This document shows positions 1 to 10,530 of a stretch of DNA of 64,000 bases, one piece after another; position 1 is the first letter of the stretch, and each line of letters begins with the position of its first letter. Source of the DNA: Auanema rhodensis (Eukaryota; Nematoda; Chromadorea; Rhabditida; Rhabditidae); assembly GCA_964057225.1 (NCBI GenBank), contig OZ059894.1, positions 19,932,476-19,996,475 of the forward strand, given 5' to 3'. The position numbers were made by a program, and so were the translations under genes. A model generated the notes under the pieces. It worked only from the letters and a program-made list of their open reading frames with translations, made no database searches and was not told where the DNA came from.

Positions 1-78
1 TCGAATGCACTATACTACATTGAAAAACGCTTAATACAAAAATTAGTTATGATCGTTTGAAAAATGATGCGTTAGTGT

Positions 79-106
79 ATGTTGAGTTTCCATGTACACT
101 CAACAT
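79..106. repeat. Inverted repeat 1 of the monomer (9-bp arms, 10-nt loop)
   Basis: The arm atgttgagt (79-87) is the exact reverse complement of actcaacat (98-106), with the 10-nt spacer ttccatgtac between. It recurs once per monomer. Most block A and C copies keep both arms intact. In block B it is weakened in two ways: many copies have actcaatat in the right arm, and others have atattgaaa in the left arm. A second, weaker pairing (gtgta with tacac) overlaps it. It could extrude as a cruciform, or its transcript could fold; both are inference. Confidence 0.85.
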
Positions 107-133
107 TGCTTCCAAAAACATTTTGACAAAAAT

Positions 134-145
134 TTTTTCGAAAAA
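134..145. repeat. AT-rich palindrome TTTTTCGAAAAA
   Basis: This is a perfect 12-bp palindrome inside the most AT-rich part of the monomer (121-180). The central cga is altered in some copies: block A subtype beta reads ttcgagaaat, and some block C copies read ttcaaaaaat. It supplies a TTCGAA site in most monomers. Confidence 0.8.
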
Positions 146-256
146 TTTCAAAATAATTTAGCAAAAAGTAGATGTTTTTAGATTCCATTTTTTAAGGCAA
201 AGACGATGGACAATGTTATTCAACGAAAAAATTAATTCTTCAGGGTGAAAATCGAG

Positions 257-278
257 GATATAAGTGTGAACTTATATC
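257..278. repeat. Inverted repeat 2 of the monomer (9-bp arms, 4-nt loop)
   Basis: The arm gatataagt (257-265) is the exact reverse complement of acttatatc (270-278), with loop gtga. Across the array the left arm and loop look nearly constant, while the right arm takes several block-specific forms: acctatatc in block B, acatatatc and acttttatc in block C, and a one-base deletion (attatatc) in five block B monomers. A short spacer makes this the best cruciform candidate in the monomer when intact. Variants keep most of the pairing but break one position. Confidence 0.85.
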
Positions 279-295
279 AGTTGATATCTCGGTGC

Positions 296-346
296 ATTTT
301 TAAGCTAGCGCAAATCTGATAACACAGAACGACGCAGCTTAAAAAT
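296..346. repeat. Nested 51-bp imperfect hairpin of the monomer
   Basis: The outer stem pairs atttttaagct (296-306) with agcttaaaaat (336-346), 11 perfect base pairs. Inside it, after one bulged a, gcg (308-310) pairs with cgc (333-335). Across a caa/cga internal loop, atctg (314-318) pairs with cagat (325-329), closing on a 6-nt loop, ataaca. In copies with cagaac, as in this first monomer, the inner stem is 4 bp; in the common cagatc form it is 5 bp. Block B variants cttgaaaat and cttgagaat replace A-T with G-T wobbles in the outer stem. The block C variant attttcaagct introduces a C-A mismatch. This is the largest dyad in the monomer. Function is unknown. Confidence 0.85.
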
Positions 347-2808
347 CCGCATCGAATGCACTATACTACATTGAGAAACGCTTAATACAAAAATTAGTTA
401 TGATCGTTTGAAAAATGATGCATTAGTGTATGTTGAGTTTCCATGTACACTCAACATTGCTTCCAAAAACATTTTGACAAAAATTTTTTCGAGAAATTTC
501 AAAATAATTTAGCAAAAAGTAGATGTTTTTAGATTCCATTTTTTAAGGCAAAGACGATGGACAATGTTATTCAACGAAAAAATTAATTCTTCAGGGTGAA
601 AATCGAGGATATAAGTGTGAACTTATATCAGTTGATATCTCGGTGCATTTTTAAGCTAGCGCAAATCTGATAACACAGAACGACGCAGCTTAAAAATCCG
701 CATCGAATGCACTATACTACATTGAGAAACGCTTAATACAAAAATTAGTTATGATCGTTTGAAAAATGATGCATTAGTGTATGTTGAGTTTCCATGTACA
801 CTCAACATTGCTTCCAAAAACATTTTGACAAAAATTTTTTCGAAAAATTTCAGAATAGTTTAGCAAAAAGTAGATGTTTTTAGATTCCATTTTTCAAGGC
901 AAAGACGATGGACAATGTTATTCAACGAAAAAATTAATTCTTCAGGGTGAAAATCGAGGATATAAGTGTGAACTTATATCAGTTGATATCTCGGTGCATT
1001 TTTAAGCTAGCGCAAATCTGATAACACAGATCGACGCAGCTTAAAAATTCGCATCGAATGCACTATACTACATTGAAAAACGCTTAATACAAAAATTAGT
1101 TATGATCGTTTGAAAAATGATGCGTTAGTGTATGTTGAGTTTCCATGTACACTCAACATTGCTTCCAAAAACATTTTGACAAAAATTTTTTCGAAAAATT
1201 TCAAAATAATTTAGCAAAAAGTAGATGTTTTTAGATTCCATTTTTTAAGGCAAAGACGATGGACAATGTTATTCAACGAAAAAATTAATTCTTCAGGGTG
1301 AAAATCGAGGATATAAGTGTGAACTTATATCAGTTGATATCTCGGTGCATTTTTAAGCTAGCGCAAATCTGATAACACAGAACGACGCAGCTTAAAAATT
1401 CGCATCGAATGCACTATACTACATTGAAAAACGCTTAATACAAAAATTAGTTATGATCGTTTGAAAAATGATGCATTAGTGTATGTTGAGTTTCCATGTA
1501 CACTCAACATTGCTTCCAAAAACATTTTGACAAAAATTTTTTCGAAAAATTTCGAAATAATTTAGCAAAAAGTAGATGTTTTTAGATTCCATTTTTCAAG
1601 GCAAAGACGATGGACAATGTTATTCAACGAAAAAATCAATTCTTCAGGGTGAAAATCGAGGATATAAGTGTGAACTTATATCAGTTGATATCTCGGTGCA
1701 TTTTTAAGCTAGCGCAAATCTGATAACACAGAACGACGCAGCTTAAAAATCCGCATCGAATGCACTATACTACATTGAGAAACGCTTAATACAAAAATTA
1801 ATTATGATCGTTTGAAAAATGATGCATTAGTGTATGTTGAGTTTCCATGTACACTCAACATTGCTTCCAAAAACATTTTGACAAAAATTTTTTCGAAAAA
1901 TTTCAGAATAGTTTAGCAAAAAGTAGATGTTTTTAGATTCCTTTTTTCAAGGCAAAGACGATGGACAATGTTATTCAACGAAAAAATTAATTCTTCAGGG
2001 TGAAAATCGAGGATATAAGTGTGAACTTATATCAGTTGATATCTCGGTGCATTTTTAAGCTAGCGCAAATCTGATAACACAGATCGACGCAGCTTAAAAA
2101 TCCGCATCGAATGCACTATACTACATTGAGAAACGCTTAATACAAAAATTAGTTATGATCGTTTGAAAAATGATGCATTAGTGTATGTTGAGTTTCCATG
2201 TACACTCAACATTGCTTCCAAAAACATTTTGACAAAAATTTTTTCGAAAAATTTCAGAATAGTTTAGCAAAAAGTAGATGTTTTTAGATTCCTTTTTTCA
2301 AGGCAAAGACGATGGACAATGTTATTCAACGAAAAAATTAATTCTTCAGGGTGAAAATCGAGGATATAAGTGTGAACTTATATCAGTTGATATCTCGGTG
2401 CATTTTTAAGCTAGCGCAAATCTGATAACACAGATCGACGCAGCTTAAAAATCCGCATCGAATGCACTATACTACATTGAGAAACGCTTAATACAAAAAT
2501 TAGTTATGATCGTTTGAAAAATGATGCATTAGTGTATGTTGAGTTTCCATGTACACTCAACATTGCTTCCAAAAACATTTTGACAAAAATTTTTTCGAAA
2601 AATTTCAGAATAATTTAGCAAAAAGTAGATGTTTTTAGATTCCATTTTTCAAGGCAAAGACGATGGACAATGTTATTCAACGAAAAAATTAATTCTTCAG
2701 GGTGAAAATCGAGGATATAAGTGTGAACTTATATCAGTTGATATCTCGGTGCATTTTTAAGCTAGCGCAAATCTGATAACACAGATCGACGCAGCTTAAA
2801 AATTCGCA

Positions 2809-5265
2809 TCGAATGCACTATACTACATTGAAAAACGCTTAATACAAAAATTAGTTATGATCGTTTGAAAAATGATGCGTTAGTGTATGTTGAGTTTCCA
2901 TGTACACTCAACATTGCTTCCAAAAACATTTTGACAAAAATTTTTTCGAAAAATTTCAAAATAATTTAGCAAAAAGTAGATGTTTTTAGATTCCATTTTT
3001 TAAGGCAAAGACGATGGACAATGTTATTCAACGAAAAAATTAATTCTTCAGGGTGAAAATCGAGGATATAAGTGTGAACTTATATCAGTTGATATCTCGG
3101 TGCATTTTTAAGCTAGCGCAAATCTGATAACACAGAACGACGCAGCTTAAAAATCCGCATCGAATGCACTATACTACATTGAGAAACGCTTAATACAAAA
3201 ATTAGTTATGATCGTTTGAAAAATGATGCATTAGTGTATGTTGAGTTTCCATGTACACTCAACATTGCTTCCAAAAACATTTTGACAAAAATTTTTTCGA
3301 GAAATTTCAAAATAATTTAGCAAAAAGTAGATGTTTTTAGATTCCTTTTTTCAAGGCAAAGACGATGGACAATGTTATTCAACGAAAAAATTAATTCTTC
3401 AGGGTGAAAATCGAGGATATAAGTGTGAACTTATATCAGTTGATATCTCGGTGCATTTTTAAGCTAGCGCAAATCTGATAACACAGATCGACGCAGCTTA
3501 AAAATCCGCATCGAATGCACTATACTACATTGAGAAACGCTTAATACAAAAATTAGTTATGATCGTTTGAAAAATGATGCATTAGTGTATGTTGAGTTTC
3601 CATGTACACTCAACATTGCTTCCAAAAACATTTTGACAAAAATTTTTTCGAGAAATTTCAAAATAATTTAGCAAAAAGTAGATGTTTTTAGATTCCATTT
3701 TTTAAGGCAAAGACGATGGACAATGTTATTCAACGAAAAAATTAATTCTTCAGGGTGAAAATCGAGGATATAAGTGTGAACTTATATCAGTTGATATCTC
3801 GGTGCATTTTTAAGCTAGCGCAAATCTGATAACACAGAACGACGCAGCTTAAAAATCCGCATCGAATGCACTATACTACATTGAGAAACGCTTAATACAA
3901 AAATTAGTTATGATCGTTTGAAAAATGATGCATTAGTGTATGTTGAGTTTCCATGTACACTCAACATTGCTTCCAAAAACATTTTGACAAAAATTTTTTC
4001 GAAAAATTTCAGAATAGTTTAGCAAAAAGTAGATGTTTTTAGATTCCTTTTTTCAAGGCAAAGACGATGGACAATGTTATTCAACGAAAAAATTAATTCT
4101 TCAGGGTGAAAATCGAGGATATAAGTGTGAACTTATATCAGTTGATATCTCGGTGCATTTTTAAGCTAGCGCAAATCTGATAACACAGATCGACGCAGCT
4201 TAAAAATCCGCATCGAATGCACTATACTACATTGAGAAACGCTTAATACAAAAATTAGTTATGATCGTTTGAAAAATGATGCATTAGTGTATGTTGAGTT
4301 TCCATGTACACTCAACATTGCTTCCAAAAACATTTTGACAAAAATTTTTTCGAAAAATTTCAGAATAATTTAGCAAAAAGTAGACGTTTTTAGATTCCAT
4401 TTTTCAAGGCAAAGACGATGGACAATGTTATTCAACGAAAAAATTAATTCTTCAGGGTGAAAATCGAGGATATAAGTGTGAACTTATATCAGTTGATATC
4501 TCGGTGCATTTTTAAGCTAGCGCAAATCTGATAACACAGAACGACGCAGCTTAAAAATCCGCATCGAATGCACTATACTACATTGAGAAACGCTTAATAC
4601 AAAAATTAGTTATGATCGTTTGAAAAATGATGCATTAGTGTATGTTGAGTTTCCATGTACACTCAACATTGCTTCCAAAAACATTTTGACAAAAATTTTT
4701 TCGAGAAATTTCAAAATAATTTAGCAAAAAGTAGATGTTTTTAGATTCCATTTTTTAAGGCAAAGACGATGGACAATGTTATTCAACGAAAAAATTAATT
4801 CTTCAGGGTGAAAATCGAGGATATAAGTGTGAACTTATATCAGTTGATATCTCGGTGCATTTTTAAGCTAGCGCAAATCTGATAACACAGAACGACGCAG
4901 CTTAAAAATCCGCATCGAATGCACTATACTACATTGAGAAACGCTTAATACAAAAATTAGTTATGATCGTTTGAAAAATGATGCATTAGTGTATGTTGAG
5001 TTTCCATGTACACTCAACATTGCTTCCAAAAACATTTTGACAAAAATTTTTTCGAAAAATTTCAGAATAATTTAGCAAAAAGTAGATGTTTTTAGATTCC
5101 ATTTTTCAAGGCAAAGACGATGGACAATGTTATTCAACGAAAAAATTAATTCTTCAGGGTGAAAATCGAGGATATAAGTGTGAACTTATATCAGTTGATA
5201 TCTCGGTGCATTTTTAAGCTAGCGCAAATCTGATAACACAGATCGACGCAGCTTAAAAATCCGCA
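2809..5265. repeat. 7-monomer higher-order unit, copy 1 (monomers 9-15)
   Basis: The subtype order is alpha, beta-prime (ccttttttcaa, cagatcg), beta, gamma, epsilon, beta, epsilon. The first four monomers match monomers 16-19 in order, 2457 bp (7 x 351) downstream. Positions 13-14 differ from the second copy, so the unit is partly scrambled. Monomer 13 carries a private gtagacg change. Confidence 0.65.
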
Positions 5266-7722
5266 TCGAATGCACTATACTACATTGAAAAACGCTTAAT
5301 ACAAAAATTAGTTATGATCGTTTGAAAAATGATGCGTTAGTGTATGTTGAGTTTCCATGTACACTCAACATTGCTTCCAAAAACATTTTGACAAAAATTT
5401 TTTCGAAAAATTTCAAAATAATTTAGCAAAAAGTAGATGTTTTTAGATTCCATTTTTTAAGGCAAAGACGATGGACAATGTTATTCAACGAAAAAATTAA
5501 TTCTTCAGGGTGAAAATCGAGGATATAAGTGTGAACTTATATCAGTTGATATCTCGGTGCATTTTTAAGCTAGCGCAAATCTGATAACACAGAACGACGC
5601 AGCTTAAAAATCCGCATCGAATGCACTATACTACATTGAGAAACGCTTAATACAAAAATTAGTTATGATCGTTTGAAAAATGATGCATTAGTGTATGTTG
5701 AGTTTCCATGTACACTCAACATTGCTTCCAAAAACATTTTGACAAAAATTTTTTCGAGAAATTTCAAAATAATTTAGCAAAAAGTAGATGTTTTTAGATT
5801 CCTTTTTTCAAGGCAAAGACGATGGACAATGTTATTCAACGAAAAAATTAATTCTTCAGGGTGAAAATCGAGGATATAAGTGTGAACTTATATCAGTTGA
5901 TATCTCGGTGCATTTTTAAGCTAGCGCAAATCTGATAACACAGATCGACGCAGCTTAAAAATCCGCATCGAATGCACTATACTACATTGAGAAACGCTTA
6001 ATACAAAAATTAGTTATGATCGTTTGAAAAATGATGCATTAGTGTATGTTGAGTTTCCATGTACACTCAACATTGCTTCCAAAAACATTTTGACAAAAAT
6101 TTTTTCGAGAAATTTCAAAATAATTTAGCAAAAAGTAGATGTTTTTAGATTCCATTTTTTAAGGCAAAGACGATGGACAATGTTATTCAACGAAAAAATT
6201 AATTCTTCAGGGTGAAAATCGAGGATATAAGTGTGAACTTATATCAGTTGATATCTCGGTGCATTTTTAAGCTAGCGCAAATCTGATAACACAGAACGAC
6301 GCAGCTTAAAAATCCGCATCGAATGCACTATACTACATTGAGAAACGCTTAATACAAAATTTAGTTATGATCGTTTGAAAAATGATGCATTAGTGTATGT
6401 TGAGTTTCCATGTACACTCAACATTGCTTCCAAAAACATTTTGACAAAAATTTTTTCGAAAAATTTCAGAATAGTTTAGCAAAAAGTAGATGTTTTTAGA
6501 TTCCTTTTTTCAAGGCAAAGACGATGGACAATGTTATTCAACGAAAAAATTAATTCTTCAGGGTGAAAATCGAGGATATAAGTGTGAACTTATATCAGTT
6601 GATATCTCGGTGCATTTTTAAGCTAGCGCAAATCTGATAACACAGATCGACGCAGCTTAAAAATCCGCATCGAATGCACTATACTACATTGAGAAACGCT
6701 TAATACAAAAATTAGTTATGATCGTTTGAAAAATGATGCATTAGTGTATGTTGAGTTTCCATGTACACTCAACATTGCTTCCAAAAACATTTTGACAAAA
6801 ATTTTTTCGAGAAATTTCAAAATAATTTAGCAAAAAGTAGATGTTTTTAGATTCCATTTTTTAAGGCAAAGACGATGGACAATGTTATTCAACGAAAAAA
6901 TTAATTCTTCAGGGTGAAAATCGAGGATATAAGTGTGAACTTATATCAGTTGATATCTCGGTGCATTTTTAAGCTAGCGCAAATCTGATAACACAGAACG
7001 ACGCAGCTTAAAAATCCGCATCGAATGCACTATACTACATTGAGAAACGCTTAATACAAAAATTAGTTATGATCGTTTGAAAAATGATGCATTAGTGTAT
7101 GTTGAGTTTCCATGTACACTCAACATTGCTTCCAAAAACATTTTGACAAAAATTTTTTCGAAAAATTTCAGAATAGTTTAGCAAAAAGTAGATGTTTTTA
7201 GATTCCTTTTTTCAAGGCAAAGACGATGGACAATGTTATTCAACGAAAAAATTAATTCTTCAGGGTGAAAATCGAGGATATAAGTGTGAACTTATATCAG
7301 TTGATATCTCGGTGCATTTTTAAGCTAGCGCAAATCTGATAACACAGATCGACGCAGCTTAAAAATCCGCATCGAATGCACTATACTACATTGAGAAACG
7401 CTTAATACAAAAATTAGTTATGATCGTTTGAAAAATGATGCATTAGTGTATGTTGAGTTTCCATGTACACTCAACATTGCTTCCAAAAACATTTTGACAA
7501 AAATTTTTTCGAAAAATTTCAGAATAATTTAGCAAAAAGTAGATGTTTTTAGATTCCATTTTTCAAGGCAAAGACGATGGACAATGTTATTCAACGAAAA
7601 AATTAATTCTTCAGGGTGAAAATCGAGGATATAAGTGTGAACTTATATCAGTTGATATCTCGGTGCATTTTTAAGCTAGCGCAAATCTGATAACACAGAT
7701 CGACGCAGCTTAAAAATTCGCA
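5266..7722. repeat. 7-monomer higher-order unit, copy 2 (monomers 16-22)
   Basis: The order is alpha, beta-prime, beta, gamma, beta, gamma, epsilon. Monomers 16-19 repeat the order of 9-12 at a 2457-bp offset. Monomer 19 has a private tacaaaattt change. The next units (monomers 23-25: alpha, gamma, epsilon; then 26 onward) are shortened versions, consistent with loss of whole monomers. Confidence 0.65.
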
Positions 7723-10530
7723 TCGAATGCACTATACTACATTGAAAAACGCTTAATACAAAAATTAGTTATGATCGTTTGAAAAATGATGCGTTAGTGT
7801 ATGTTGAGTTTCCATGTACACTCAACATTGCTTCCAAAAACATTTTGACAAAAATTTTTTCGAAAAATTTCAAAATAATTTAGCAAAAAGTAGATGTTTT
7901 TAGATTCCATTTTTTAAGGCAAAGACGATGGACAATGTTATTCAACGAAAAAATTAATTCTTCAGGGTGAAAATCGAGGATATAAGTGTGAACTTATATC
8001 AGTTGATATCTCGGTGCATTTTTAAGCTAGCGCAAATCTGATAACACAGAACGACGCAGCTTAAAAATCCGCATCGAATGCACTATACTACATTGAGAAA
8101 CGCTTAATACAAAAATTAGTTATGATCGTTTGAAAAATGATGCATTAGTGTATGTTGAGTTTCCATGTACACTCAACATTGCTTCCAAAAACATTTTGAC
8201 AAAAATTTTTTCGAAAAATTTCAGAATAGTTTAGCAAAAAGTAGATGTTTTTAGATTCCTTTTTTCAAGGCAAAGACGATGGACAATGTTATTCAACGAA
8301 AAAATTAATTCTTCAGGGTGAAAATCGAGGATATAAGTGTGAACTTATATCAGTTGATATCTCGGTGCATTTTTAAGCTAGCGCAAATCTGATAACACAG
8401 ATCGACGCAGCTTAAAAATCCGCATCGAATGCACTATACTACATTGAGAAACGCTTAATACAAAAATTAGTTATGATCGTTTGAAAAATGATGCATTAGT
8501 GTATGTTGAGTTTCCATGTACACTCAACATTGCTTCCAAAAACATTTTGACAAAAATTTTTTCGAAAAATTTCAGAATAATTTAGCAAAAAGTAGATGTT
8601 TTTAGATTCCATTTTTCAAGGCAAAGACGATGGACAATGTTATTCAACGAAAAAATTAATTCTTCAGGGTGAAAATCGAGGATATAAGTGTGAACTTATA
8701 TCAGTTGATATCTCGGTGCATTTTTAAGCTAGCGCAAATCTGATAACACAGATCGACGCAGCTTAAAAATTCGCATCGAATGCACTATACTACATTGAAA
8801 AACGCTTAATACAAAAATTAGTTATGATCGTTTGAAAAATGATGCGTTAGTGTATGTTGAGTTTCCATGTACACTCAACATTGCTTCCAAAAACATTTTG
8901 ACAAAAATTTTTTCGAAAAATTTCAAAATAATTTAGCAAAAAGTAGATGTTTTTAGATTCCATTTTTTAAGGCAAAGACGATGGACAATGTTATTCAACG
9001 AAAAAATTAATTCTTCAGGGTGAAAATCGAGGATATAAGTGTGAACTTATATCAGTTGATATCTCGGTGCATTTTTAAGCTAGCGCAAATCTGATAACAC
9101 AGAACGACGCAGCTTAAAAATCCGCATCGACTGCACTATACTACATTGAGAAACGCTTAATACAAAAATTAGTTATGATCGTTTGAAAAATGATGCATTA
9201 GTGTATGTTGAGTTTCCATGTACACTCAACATTGCTTCCAAAAACATTTTGACAAAAATTTTTTCGAAAAATTTCAGAATAATTTAGCAAAAAGTAGATG
9301 TTTTTAGATTCCATTTTTCAAGGCAAAGACGATGGACAATGTTATTCAACGAAAAAATTAATTCTTCAGGGTGAAAATCGAGGATATAAGTGTGAACTTA
9401 TATCAGTTGATATCTCGGTGCATTTTTAAGCTAGCGCAAATCTGATAACACAGATCGACGCAGCTTAAAAATCCGCATCGAATGCACTATACTACACTGA
9501 GAAACGCTTAATACAAAAATTAGTTATGATCGTTTGAAAAATGATGCATTAGTGTATGTTGAGTTTCCATGTACACTCAACATTGCTTCCAAAAACATTT
9601 TGACAAAAATTTTTTCGAAAAATTTCAGAATAGTTTAGCAAAAAGTAGATGTTTTTAGATTCCATTTTTCAAGGCAAAGACGATGGACAATGTTATTCAA
9701 CGAAAAAATTAATTCTTCAGGGTGAAAATCGAGGATATAAGTGTGAACTTATATCAGTTGATATCTCGGTGCATTTTTAAGCTAGCGCAAATCTGATAAC
9801 ACAGATCGACGCAGCTTAAAAATCCGCATCGAATGCACTATACTACATTGAGAAACGCTTAATACAAAAATTAGTTATGATCGTTTGAAAAATGATGCAT
9901 TAGTGTATGTTGAGTTTCCATGTACACTCAACATTGCTTCCAAAAACATTTTGACAAAAATTTTTTCGAGAAATTTCAAAATAATTTAGCAAAAAGTAGA
10001 TGTTTTTAGATTCCTTTTTTCAAGGCAAAGACGATGGACAATGTTATTCAACGAAAAAATTAATTCTTCAGGGTGAAAATCGAGGATATAAGTGTGAACT
10101 TATATCAGTTGATATCTCGGTGCATTTTTAAGCTAGCGCAAATCTGATAACACAGATCGACGCAGCTTAAAAATCCGCATCGAATGCACTATACTACATT
10201 GAGAAACGCTTAATACAAAAATTAGTTATGATCGTTTGAAAAATGATGCATTAGTGTATGTTGAGTTTCCATGTACACTCAACATTGCTTCCAAAAACAT
10301 TTTGACAAAAATTTTTTCGAAAAATTTCAGAATAATTTAGCAAAAAGTAGATGTTTTTAGATTCCATTTTTCAAGGCAAAGACGATGGACAATGTTATTC
10401 AACGAAAAAATTAATTCTTCAGGGTGAAAATCGAGGATATAAGTGTGAACTTATATCAGTTGATATCTCGGTGCATTTTTAAGCTAGCGCAAATCTGATA
10501 ACACAGATCGACGCAGCTTAAAAATCCGCA

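Larger units (their letters stand above)
1..351. repeat. Reference monomer (first copy, subtype alpha)
   Basis: This copy sets the coordinates used below. By hand count it has 109 G+C in 351 bp (about 31%), and positions 121-180 have only 10 G+C in 60. Landmarks are an inverted repeat at 79-106, a TTTTTCGAAAAA palindrome at 134-145, an inverted repeat at 257-278 and a nested hairpin at 296-346. Subtype alpha is marked by gcgttag near 69-75, ccattttttaag near 185-196 and cagaacg near 325-331. By eye, positions 43-69 and 107-125 are nearly invariant across the array, while changes cluster near 142-160, 187-192, 232-243 and 271-275. Confidence 0.95.

Noticed and set aside
266-278. Compensatory changes in the second dyad
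   Set aside because: Right-arm variants are not matched by left-arm changes in the same monomers, so no covariation is seen.
296-346. Terminal inverted repeat of a transposon or a tRNA-like gene
   Set aside because: The nested hairpin lies inside each monomer with no transposase or target-site duplication. It lacks recognisable Pol III A and B boxes and a tRNA cloverleaf.
1-351. Drosophila 1.688-type (about 359 bp) satellite
   Set aside because: The length and AT-rich style are similar, but I could not match the monomer sequence to that family from memory, so no assignment is made.
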